Below are positions 1 through 7,969 of a stretch of 42,585 bases of DNA, piece after piece (position 1 is the first letter of the stretch; the number at the start of each line of letters is the position of its first letter). Position numbers and translations under genes: made by a program. The notes under the pieces were generated by a model. The model saw only the letters and a program-made list of their open reading frames with translations, was not told where the DNA came from and ran no database searches. The stretch is taken from contig JABCZN010000023.1 in assembly GCA_013289665.1 (NCBI GenBank), positions 1-42,585 of the forward strand. The letters are read 5' to 3'. The DNA is from Acidobacteriota bacterium. GTDB taxonomy: Bacteria > Acidobacteriota > Terriglobia > Acidiferrales > UBA7541.

Positions 1-2120
1 TCGTCGCGGTCCCGTCCCCATTATCGTGGAAGTAGGGAACAGTTCCTCCCCCTTGATTCCCTTGCGCTACAAATTTCGCCGTTAACTTGGAAACGGGGAA
101 ACCGGTGGTGGTCACTTTGAAGAAATTATACGGATGGTCGAGACCATTACCGGCCAGCAACCCGGCCGCGAAAGTCGCATGATTCGCGCTGGTGATCACC
201 GGCGCAGTTTCCCCGGATGGCAGAACCACGTTGAGAGTAAAGGCCTGTGTTGCGCTCGCGCCAGTTCCGTTGAAGGCGATGAGCGTAAATATATAACTTC
301 CCTCCGACCCCCCTGGTGGAACCCCGCTTAAGGTCGCGGTGCCGTTGCCGTTCGTCGTAAATTTGAGCCAGCTAGGTAATGTCCCGGAGTGGCTCAGAGT
401 TGGAGTCGGCGTTCCGGCAGTCGTGATCGTAAACAGGCCTTGGCTCCCCACGTTAAAAGTTGCGTGGTCGGCGCTGGTGAAACTCAGACCCGGCACAACG
501 GTCAACGTAAAGGTCTGAGTGGCGCTCGGCAGCACGCCATTCGCCGCGGTGATTGTGAAACCGTACTGCCCGCCGCTGCCGGCCGCAGGTATCCCGCCGA
601 GGAACGCAGTTCCGTCCCCGTTATCGTTGAACGTGACGCCATTGGGCAAGTTGCCGACTTTCGTGAGAGTGGGAACAGGGTTTCCGGTTGACATGACCAC
701 GAACGAACCCATCACCAGTTCATTGAAGGTAACCATGTTTGAAGAGGTGATCGCCGGGTTCTGGTTGATGTTCAACGTGAAAGTCTGCACCGCCGGGAGG
801 TCAACTCCATTGTTGGCGGTGATGGTTATCGGATAGGCGCCACCCGTGCCTGCAGCCGGAGTTCCGGACAGCGTAGCCGTACCGTCGCCGTTATCCACAA
901 ACGTCACACCCGTCGGCAGCAGCGGAGGTGTTTCTGTAAGGGTCGGAGTCGGAGAGCCGCTGGTCATCACCGTGAACGTGCCTGGAACGCCGACCGTGAA
1001 CGTGGTGCTGTTTCCGGTAAGGATGGCGGCGCCCTGGTTCACGACCAGAGTGAAATTTTGCACGGCGGCAGTGCCAACGCCGTTGTTCGCGGTGATGGCG
1101 AGTGGATAGCTATTCGCGGTGCCCGCGGCCGGCGTTCCGCTAAGGGTTGCCGTCCCGTCGCCGTTATCCATGAAGTTCACGCCCGTCGGCAATGGTCCAG
1201 TTCTGGTCAATGACGGGGCGGGAGTACCCATCGTGGTGACTATGAAGAATCCCGCGGAGCCTACCGTAAACGTCGTGGTGCTACCGGAGGTGATTGCCGC
1301 AGTCGAGTTCACCGTCAGCGTAAATGCCTGCGTCGTAGGCGCGCCCACACCGTTATTGGCCGTGATGGTAATCGGATAGATGTTTGAGGTGCCCACGGCC
1401 GGCATTCCCGCCAGGCTTGCGGTACCGTCGTGGTTATCCGTAAACGTGATACCCGTCGGTAGCTGGCCGGTCTTGGTCAGCGTAGGCACAGGGAATCCCA
1501 TGGTCGTTACAAGGAAAGACCCCGGCATCTGTTCTGTAAATGTCGTTCCGCTTCCCGAGGTGATCGCCGGGCCCAGATTGATTACCACGGTGAAATTCTG
1601 CGTCGCGTTTGTTGCGATCCCGTTGGCCGCGACAAAGCTAATTGCGTAGCTTCCTTGCGTTCCAACCGTCGGCGTACCCGACACAGTTGCCGTGCCATCG
1701 CCATTGTCCGAAAAGCTGAGGCCAGCGGGCAACGCCGGGCTCTCACTCAATGCGGAGATGGGAAAACCGGTAGACGTCAAGGTAAACGATCCTGGCACGC
1801 CCTCTGTAAATGTGGTGCTGCTTCCGCTGGTAATCGCGGGCGCCTGATCTACTGTAAGTGTGAAACTCTGCAGTACCGGCGCACCCACGCCGTTATTGGC
1901 AGTGATGGTGAGAGCGTAGACGCCTCCCGTTCCCGGCGCAGGGATTCCTGCAAGCGTCCCTGTGCCATTGAGGTTATCTATAAACGTCACGCCGGTGGGA
2001 AGCGTCCCGGGAGGAATGGTTAGAGACGGATAAGGCGCGCCAATTGTCGTAACGCCGAACGTGCCCGCTGCGCCGACTGTGAACGTCGTGGTGTTTGCAC
2101 TGGTGAAAGCCGGAGGCTGC
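1..2120 (-). repeat. Tandem ~270-bp coding repeats (He_PIG domains)
   Basis: This is the DNA-level tandem array inside the giant gene. About seven full units and one partial unit of roughly 270 bp encode the 90-residue He_PIG domains. Recurring plus-strand strings such as 'ccgttattggc' and 'ccgtcgccgttatcc' appear once per unit. The array runs off the left edge. Confidence 0.8.
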
Positions 2121-5100
2121 GATACAAACACCGCCCCCGTCGCTGAAGAAGCCAAGAAGTTACCCTGTGCGGGGAAACTCGCCGCAAGCGAATGCGTGCC
2201 GAGGGTCAAGATGCCTGCATTGAAAACCGCAGAGCCACTCGACAGCGCTATCGTGGTTGCCGCACCTCCGTCCACACTCAGCATCACATTGCCCGATACT
2301 GTCCCATACGCTGAGCTGACTGAAACCGTTACTGCTGCCGGCGTTCCATAGATCACGCCCGGAGCGCGGACCGAAGTCGTCGTTGGCGAGATCACTTGTA
2401 CAAAAACTTGATCGGTCACCTTGACGCTCTCGGAATCGAAGACGTCCGGGAACGAAGCTGTGTCCGTCACGGTAATCGTTTCGTTGTCGGTGATCACCGC
2501 TGGCGGCGGCACCACCACGAAGGAAACGCTGGAGCTGCCCTGACATCCATTCTGGTCCGTGGCTGTGATGGTTACAGCAAACGTGCCGGATTGGGTAGGA
2601 ATGCCGGAGAGAACGCCGCCCGAGAAATTGATGCCCGGAGGCAACGCGCTGGCTGTGGACCAAGTCGTTGTCCCGACACCGCCCGCAGCGATGAACGCTT
2701 GCGAGAACACATTGCCCGCGGTCACAACTCCCAGCGAGCCCGAGGGTGAGACGCTGATCGCCTGACAGCTGGCCGACACTACCAGCGAATAATTCTGACT
2801 AAACTTGTTCCCAATTGAATCTGTCGCCGTAATTGTGAACGGAAAAGTTCCCGCCTGTGTCGGTGTTCCCGAGAAAGTGGCGGATGCACCGGCGATCGCG
2901 AACGACATCCCCGGCACCGCGCCGGATTCCGAAAGGGTCAAACTTTGGTAGCCTCCCGTTCCGGAAAAAGTCAAGCCAGAATAACGCTGGCTCAGAACGG
3001 CGGAAAGAATCGGCGGAGCCGGACTGATGGCAATGGGAAAGAATGCATAGACCGTGACGGCATCCGTTACTTTAATCGCCTCCGCGTCAGCGATGTCCGG
3101 GAAGGAGGGAGAGTCCGTCACTGTAATCGTTTCGTTGTCTGTAATAACCACGGGCGGTAGCACGACGCTCAAAGGAACAACGCTTGAAGTACTCGGTGCG
3201 AAACTGGTGTCACCCGGATACGATGCGCTGAGGCTGTGATTTCCTGCGGCGAGCGATGCGGTAGTGAACGTTGCCGCCCCCCCGGCCGATATCGTTCCGG
3301 TTCCCAGCACCGTCGCGCCATCGAGGAAGGTCACAAGTTCTCCGGTCGGCGCGCCGGATGATCCTGCGACTGTGGCTGTAAGCGTGACGAGCTGGCCTGC
3401 ATTTACAGGATTGGGCACAACGATCAGCGTCGTCGTGGTTGTCTGCTGTATTGTGACGCTCACCGCCGATGAGGCGCTTCCCAGAAAATTGGGATCTCCT
3501 GCGTAAGTCACCGTGATCGAGTGCGTGCCTGAAGCGAGCGAGGAGGTGGCAAGCGTGGCCTGTCCTCCGCTCAGTGTTCCGGTGCCAAGGCTTGTACTTC
3601 CATCGAGGAAAGTTACTGTTCCGGTTGGAGTGCCCGAGGCAGGCGCAACCGGGCTGACAATGGCGGTAAGCGTGACTGCCTGACCGACGATGGCGGGGTT
3701 AGGTAAAGCACTTACGGACGTTGTGGTCGTGCCTTGATTCACAACTTGCGATAGCGGAGTGGAAGTACTCGCCGAAAAATTGGAGTCGCCGCCGTAGGAT
3801 GCAGTGATGGAGTGGCTGCCTGGTGCGAGCGTCGAGATGCTAAAGACAGCGGTTCCGGACGTGAGGGCCACCGTGCCCAAGGTTGTTGAACCGTCGCTGA
3901 TCGTCACGTTTCCTGACGGCGTTAATGAAGAAGAAGAACTCGGACTCACAGTGACGGTGAAACTCACCTGCTGCCCGAATATGGATGGACTAACCGAGGC
4001 GACCAGGGCTGTCACTGTTGCTGCGGCTGAGGGACCTAGCTTGACTATGAATGCGTCGCTACCTCCGCCATTCGCTGGTTGAATGGAGCTTGAACTCACC
4101 CCCGGGAAATTGGTGGAGGTCGTACTTCCAACCACATAAACGTTTCCAGAGGAATCCACGGCGATGGGGCCCCCTCCAATAGAAGTCCCTTCATCGCCAC
4201 TACCACCAAGGTAAGTCGAAAACACAATTGTGCCGCTTGAGTCTAATTCGGTTACGAAAGCATCGTAAGTGCCACCGCCAAACGCAGCTTGAACTGGCGA
4301 AACTTGCGGGAAGTTTGTGGACGCAGTCTGACCGACTAGATATTCGTTGCCCGCGGAGTCAACTGCTACACCCGTTGCCCGGTCGAAGCCACTGCCACCG
4401 ATATAATTGAAATACACTTTTGAACCAAGCGAACCATTTAGCTTGGCTCCAAATGCGTCAAAGCCGCCCGCGCCACCGGAATTGCCTTCCCCGGCCAAGT
4501 ACACGAAGCCAGAGCCATCTACGGCAATAGAGGTAATTGCTTCTTGTCCGCTTCCGCCGAGATAGGTCGAGCCTAGGAAAGCAGTGCCAGTGGGATTCAC
4601 TTCCACGATAAATCCATTGTTGGCACCGGCGTTTGCCGGCTGCAGCGAAGTTGGCCCAGGGCCCGGCCCTGGACAGGTATTCTTCACGAGAAAGTCTGTC
4701 GAAGAAGTGTATCCCGCCACGTAGGCGTTGCCTGAGGAATCCACAGCAACTCCGGTCGCGACATCCGTTCCGCTTCCCCCGAGATACAACGAATAAGCAA
4801 CTGTGTCCCCGGCAGGGCTGAACTTTGTGATAAAGCCATCATAACCACCAGAATTCAATGAGTCGCAAGAAATCGGTCCCCCCAATACCTTCGGGGAACT
4901 CCCGTAAACGGGGAAATTGCCGGACTGAGTTTCGCCAGCCACATACGCACTGCCAGAAGCGTCCACGGCGATCGCAAAACCTGAATCGTTCGCACTTCCT
5001 CCCAAGTAGGTGGAGTACGCGAGTGAACTGCCATCGGGACTCAGTTTCGTGACGAAGACACTGGAGCCGGGCGTGGAGACGGGCTTTGTTGTTGTTTGGA

Positions 5101-6226
5101 AGGCCCCGCTCGTAATCGGGAAGTCCGACGAGGTGGTAGCGCCCGTTACATAAGCGTTGCCGGAAGGGTCCACGGCGATTGCGTACCCAGTGTCTTGACC
5201 GCTACCGCCCAGATAGGTCGAATACACCAATGCCGTGCCCGTTGCATTTAGCTTTGCGACAAAAGCATTCGTAGTTCCGTGGCTGGTTGGCTGAAATACT
5301 CCACCCGTCACCGGAAAGCCTCCAAAACTTGAGGTGCCTACCACATAAGCGTTTCCCGACGAGTCCACCGCGACGCCGGCAGCCCCATCGCTATTTACGC
5401 CGCCGAGATACGTGGAATAGACGAGGACCGGGTCAATCACCAGCCTTTGACTGTGATCGTAGGGCGCGACAGCAAATCGCAACTCGTTTCCTTTGAGTGC
5501 ATATCCGCCGGCAATTTCTATCTTTTCTCCTCGCACTTCCTGGTAGAGCCGGGGTTTCAGCAATCGGACGTCGCCATCTTTCCACTGCACTACCGCGTTC
5601 CCGTCTGCGTCAATGGAGAGTTTGTTTGCGCCACGGATAGCCAGGCGAATTTGTGCGGGGTCCGCGCCCGGGGCGACGACAAAGTCATATTCCAGTTGGT
5701 GTTGATTGCCGTAGTAGACGAGGTCGATGCCAGGATAAATTTGGCTGTAGCGGACTTTGCCGTAGGTGGGAACGTTCGTGCGCCACTGCGCAGGATCGTT
5801 GCCGATAAAATAGTTGCTCGTTCCGGGCTGACTCTCCAGACCGGTCACGTCTGAGAGGGGGTTGGCGCCAAGAAGTTTCATCCGCAACAAAGTTGTTCGT
5901 AAAGAGTGTGAGACGGAGAGGTTTGGGAAACCGAACGAGTCTGGTTTCTGATCGATTGGCTTGCTAAAGGCGAAGACAGCTTCATTGGACGTCAAGAACA
6001 GCGTCTGGCCGGCGCCGCGGGACAGGAACTTTACCTGCGGGTCGGTTTGGCCATGATTGATCTCAAAGCTCAAAGGTAGCCGGCCGTAATCTTCGGCCAA
6101 CTTTGATTTTTGAAACGGTTCAGCGGTGCTGCTCTTCGCAGTAGGCACGCTCTGCGCTGCCGCGGGCCCGCAGATCAGGCCACCCACCAGCAAGAGCATC
6201 AATCCGACTACGCCACTGCGTTTCAT
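1..6226 (-). CDS. Giant exported SBBP / Ig-like / He_PIG repeat protein, C-terminus beyond window
   Basis: The minus-strand frame is open from an ATG at 6226 to the left edge: about 2,075 residues with no stop seen. A GGGAGG ribosome site (6233-6238) lies 6 nt upstream. Order of parts: signal peptide (1-25, ending AAAQ); N-terminal domain typical of SBBP proteins (NHGQTDPQVKFLSRG, about 55-70); seven SBBP beta-propeller blades (about 265-730, each starting near YSTYLGGSG with a VAVDSSGNAYV core); three Ig-like Big_3-type domains (about 735-1020); a linker ITDNETITVTD (about 1024); a region of unclear type; the same linker again (about 1239); a fourth Ig-like domain; and seven full plus one partial putative-Ig (He_PIG) repeats of about 90 aa (1369 to end) sharing DNGDGTATLSGTP. 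It is probably a secreted or surface-anchored adhesin-like protein. Ligand and anchor are unknown because the C-terminus is missing. It follows the 6266-7081 gene by 39 bp and is probably cotranscribed with it. Confidence 0.85.
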   Translation of the reverse strand, partial: MKRSGVVGLMLLLVGGLICGPAAAQSVPTAKSSTAEPFQKSKLAEDYGRLPLSFEINHGQTDPQVKFLSRGAGQTLFLTSNEAVFAFSKPIDQKPDSFGFPNLSVSHSLRTTLLRMKLLGANPLSDVTGLESQPGTSNYFIGNDPAQWRTNVPTYGKVRYSQIYPGIDLVYYGNQHQLEYDFVVAPGADPAQIRLAIRGANKLSIDADGNAVVQWKDGDVRLLKPRLYQEVRGEKIEIAGGYALKGNELRFAVAPYDHSQRLVIDPVLVYSTYLGGVNSDGAAGVAVDSSGNAYVVGTSSFGGFPVTGGVFQPTSHGTTNAFVAKLNATGTALVYSTYLGGSGQDTGYAIAVDPSGNAYVTGATTSSDFPITSGAFQTTTKPVSTPGSSVFVTKLSPDGSSLAYSTYLGGSANDSGFAIAVDASGSAYVAGETQSGNFPVYGSSPKVLGGPISCDSLNSGGYDGFITKFSPAGDTVAYSLYLGGSGTDVATGVAVDSSGNAYVAGYTSSTDFLVKNTCPGPGPGPTSLQPANAGANNGFIVEVNPTGTAFLGSTYLGGSGQEAITSIAVDGSGFVYLAGEGNSGGAGGFDAFGAKLNGSLGSKVYFNYIGGSGFDRATGVAVDSAGNEYLVGQTASTNFPQVSPVQAAFGGGTYDAFVTELDSSGTIVFSTYLGGSGDEGTSIGGGPIAVDSSGNVYVVGSTTSTNFPGVSSSSIQPANGGGSDAFIVKLGPSAAATVTALVASVSPSIFGQQVSFTVTVSPSSSSSLTPSGNVTISDGSTTLGTVALTSGTAVFSISTLAPGSHSITASYGGDSNFSASTSTPLSQVVNQGTTTTSVSALPNPAIVGQAVTLTAIVSPVAPASGTPTGTVTFLDGSTSLGTGTLSGGQATLATSSLASGTHSITVTYAGDPNFLGSASSAVSVTIQQTTTTTLIVVPNPVNAGQLVTLTATVAGSSGAPTGELVTFLDGATVLGTGTISAGGAATFTTASLAAGNHSLSASYPGDTSFAPSTSSVVPLSVVLPPVVITDNETITVTDSPSFPDIADAEAIKVTDAVTVYAFFPIAISPAPPILSAVLSQRYSGLTFSGTGGYQSLTLSESGAVPGMSFAIAGASATFSGTPTQAGTFPFTITATDSIGNKFSQNYSLVVSASCQAISVSPSGSLGVVTAGNVFSQAFIAAGGVGTTTWSTASALPPGINFSGGVLSGIPTQSGTFAVTITATDQNGCQGSSSVSFVVVPPPAVITDNETITVTDTASFPDVFDSESVKVTDQVFVQVISPTTTSVRAPGVIYGTPAAVTVSVSSAYGTVSGNVMLSVDGGAATTIALSSGSAVFNAGILTLGTHSLAASFPAQGNFLASSATGAVFVSQPPAFTSANTTTFTVGAAGTFGVTTIGAPYPSLTIPPGTLPTGVTFIDNLNGTGTLAGIPAPGTGGVYALTITANNGVGAPVLQSFTLTVDQAPAITSGSSTTFTEGVPGSFTLTSTGFPISALSESPALPAGLSFSDNGDGTATVSGTPTVGTQGSYAISFVAANGIATNATQNFTVVINLGPAITSGSGTTFTEQMPGSFLVTTMGFPVPTLTKTGQLPTGITFTDNHDGTASLAGMPAVGTSNIYPITITANNGVGAPTTQAFTLTVNSTAAITSGSTTTFTVGSAGFFIVTTMGTPAPSLTRTGPLPTGVNFMDNGDGTATLSGTPAAGTANSYPLAITANNGVGTAAVQNFTLVVNQGAAILTGNSTTFTVGVPGTFTVMTSGSPTPTLTETPPLLPTGVTFVDNGDGTATLSGTPAAGTGGAYPITITANNGVDLPAVQTFTLNINQNPAITSSNMVTFNELVMGSFVVMSTGNPVPTLTKVGNLPNGVTFNDNGDGTAFLGGIPAAGSGGQYGFTITAANGVLPSATQTFTLTVVPGLSFTSADHATFNVGSQGLFTITTAGTPTPTLSHSGTLPSWLKFTTNGNGTATLSGVPPGGSEGSYIFTLIAFNGTGASATQAFTLNVVLPSGETAPVITSANHATFAAGLLAGNGLDHPYNFFKVTTTGFPVSKLTAKFVAQGNQGGGTVPYFHDNGDGTAT

Positions 6227-6265
6227 GCCACGCCTCCCGCACAAAAGCTGGTTGACGATCTTTCG

Positions 6266-7081
6266 TTACGAGAAGCTGAGCGTCACAGTTACGGCGATGG
6301 TCTGACCAGGTTGAACTGCAATCGGAGAAGCGAGCGAAACTCCGGTAAAGCCGTTGCCCTGTTCTCCAGGCGCGTTCGCTGAGTTGGGAAACGTACAGGG
6401 AGTTTTCGGCGCATTGGTGCTCTGACACAAATATAGGTCAGAAACCACGTTGGTGATGGAGGTAGCACCGCTGGCTATTGCGGTTCCGGTCAGGATTACT
6501 TGGCTGGCAGCGGCACCCGTTCCAGTTGTCACTGTAAGGGTAGGAAAATAATTGCCAGGCAGCACTGGGTATGCTCCGGGCTCCACGATAATGCAGGGCT
6601 GTCCCGTGCCGCTGTCTGCGCATGGCGCCGAAGTTTGGAAGGCGTAATTTAAAAGTATGCCCCAAGCGCCTGGAGAGAAACTACGAGAAAGGAGCGCGGC
6701 TAGAGTCAATGCGCCATTTGAGATGAGGGCATTTTCGAACTCGCGGTGGGTAGCCACTGTGCCGTCAGGGTTGCGCACCTCGATAGTCCAATGACCGTGG
6801 ACCTTGATGCCTTCATGAGAGCCATTGCTGGTCGGTCTTTCTTCCACAAGAGACTTTCCGGTCTTGTCCGTTTGAGCTTCGTCCGCCTCCATCTTTGCCG
6901 CCATTCCGCCAAACGATGCCTTTTCACCCGCTTGCTGAATCGCCGCTTGCTGCGTAGGCTTCGGATTGTCCTTGGCTTTTGGGTCCTGGCCCGCCCAGGC
7001 GCTTTGCGAGAATACGAACAAGAAAGCCAGCAGAATCCTGCCCGCAACGCTAACCAACCTGCTCCATTCACCGTGTCTCAT
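6266..7081 (-). CDS. Exported protein of unknown function, upstream partner of the SBBP gene
   Basis: This 271-aa protein starts at the ATG at 7081, chosen because AAGGAG (7088-7093) lies 6 nt upstream. Longer in-frame readings begin at non-ATG codons with no such site. Residues 1-30 form a signal peptide ending QSAWA. A charged, Ala/Lys-rich linker follows, then a domain beginning near residue 95 (HGHWTIEVRNPDGT, then HREFENALISNGA), and a Gly/Thr/Ala-rich half that looks beta-stranded and ends VTVTLSFS. I recognise no named family. The arrangement resembles small exported proteins found beside SBBP/Ig-repeat genes in Acidobacteriota, which is recollection and not a search. It is 39 bp upstream of the giant gene on the same strand, so joint expression is likely. 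It could be a secreted partner or a surface beta-sandwich protein. Confidence 0.75.
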   Translation of the reverse strand: MRHGEWSRLVSVAGRILLAFLFVFSQSAWAGQDPKAKDNPKPTQQAAIQQAGEKASFGGMAAKMEADEAQTDKTGKSLVEERPTSNGSHEGIKVHGHWTIEVRNPDGTVATHREFENALISNGALTLAALLSRSFSPGAWGILLNYAFQTSAPCADSGTGQPCIIVEPGAYPVLPGNYFPTLTVTTGTGAAASQVILTGTAIASGATSITNVVSDLYLCQSTNAPKTPCTFPNSANAPGEQGNGFTGVSLASPIAVQPGQTIAVTVTLSFS

Positions 7082-7179
7082 GGTTTGCTCCTTTTCTTTT
7101 GTTTTGCTTCCAAAATCCTCGCTCTTACGGCGGTCCGAGCACGCCTCTCGGCACACAACCCTAAGTGAAAACTCGCTCT

Positions 7180-7206
7180 ATTCTATTAATCGGAAAAACA
7201 GGCCAA
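7180..7206 (-). promoter_or_regulatory. Candidate promoter for the exported-protein/SBBP pair
   Basis: On the minus strand TTGGCC (7201-7206) and TAGAAT (7180-7185) are separated by 15 bp, about 100 bp upstream of the ATG at 7081. The spacer is shorter than ideal. This is consensus matching only. Confidence 0.28.
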
Positions 7207-7227
7207 GCCGGCTCACGCCCGAATGAA

Positions 7228-7762
7228 TCAATCTTGGTCCGGGGCCGCGAAGCAGACTTGCCCGCTGTATCGGAATACCGTCCCTTTGACCAAATCCACT
7301 TCCCCGATAGCCGTCATATTGCCCGTCGCCTCAGCAAACCTCCCCGTACCACCCGTCAGGTGTACGGGATAGGTCACGATGGCAAATCAAATAAGGTCTG
7401 CGAGAGCGGAACAGTAGTCGCTGTAGCTGGATCGAACAAGAGCGCGTCCCCAGACTCGTGACCCAATGATGCTGAAGATGGGACACCACAGTGTTGTCCG
7501 AACCGGGCTGAGGGGTGCCCAGGAGGGTTCCCCTGACGGCGCCCCGCAAGTCTCCCGTTGCCGTCCCCACGGTGGTGTTCTGATCGATGGCGCCAAAGTT
7601 GGTCATGATCGTGCCGCCTACCGCCTTGCAGTGTGGTTGTGAAGATGTGGATTGTGGAGGAACAGGTCCAGCGGGGTGGTCTCCGCTGCTAGCGATAAAT
7701 GCCGACAGAAGAACGAAGCTGAAAATTAAGAATGCAATCCGAGTGATTCTTCCAAGCGTCAT
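7228..7762 (-). pseudogene. Frameshifted gene for a small secreted barrel-like protein
   Basis: The ATG at 7762 opens a signal peptide (RITRIAFLIFSFVLLSAF) and a frame that reads sensibly to QHHWVT. The following sense continues in a second frame (ESGDALLFDPATATTVPLSQ) and then in a third (AIVTYPVHLTGGTGRFAEAT, on to a natural TGA at 7228-7230). Two lesions explain this: one missing base near 7457-7458, and a 5-bp tandem duplication (caaat twice, 7383-7392). Repairing both gives about 176 residues. The GTGRFAEATG pattern recalls dirigent/allene-oxide-cyclase-like beta-barrels, but that is weak. In its present form, translation would run into an unrelated tail ending at 7331. Two sequencing errors are the alternative explanation. 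Confidence 0.7.
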
Positions 7763-7852
7763 ATCGATTCGCCTTCGTGTTGCACTACAGACAAGCTACT
7801 TTGAGGCGGACGATTGCCAGAAGTCCGCGAAAGGATCAAGAACCTTGTCGGT

Positions 7853-7917
7853 GGTTTGTTGGTTCCATCGCAAGCTATTGATTCTCCATGTCTAGTTTCG
7901 GCAGGTTCTATGAGCAG
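7853..7917 (+). repeat. Imperfect 65-bp direct repeat, copy 1
   Basis: It begins ggtttgttggttccatcgca and ends gagcag, and matches 9927-9990 at roughly 83% with one single-base gap. It lies directly upstream of the wHTH-TPR regulator. Its partner lies just after that gene's stop. Confidence 0.75.
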
Positions 7918-7969
7918 TTGGCCGGCGAGCCGTGATAGACTGCGTCCAATCCCGACCAAAGTAGGCCCA

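Noticed and set aside
1..2120. CRISPR-like regular repeat
   Set aside because: Units are about 270 bp, coding and divergent, with no short identical repeat and spacer pattern.
519..2351. Series of plus-strand frames of 86-122 aa at regular spacing
   Set aside because: They are antisense images of the He_PIG repeats in the minus-strand giant gene; the regular spacing is the repeat period.
7814..7969. N-terminal extension of the wHTH-TPR regulator
   Set aside because: It starts at TTG, has no ribosome site and would translate the 65-bp repeat; the conserved domain begins after the ATG at 7970.
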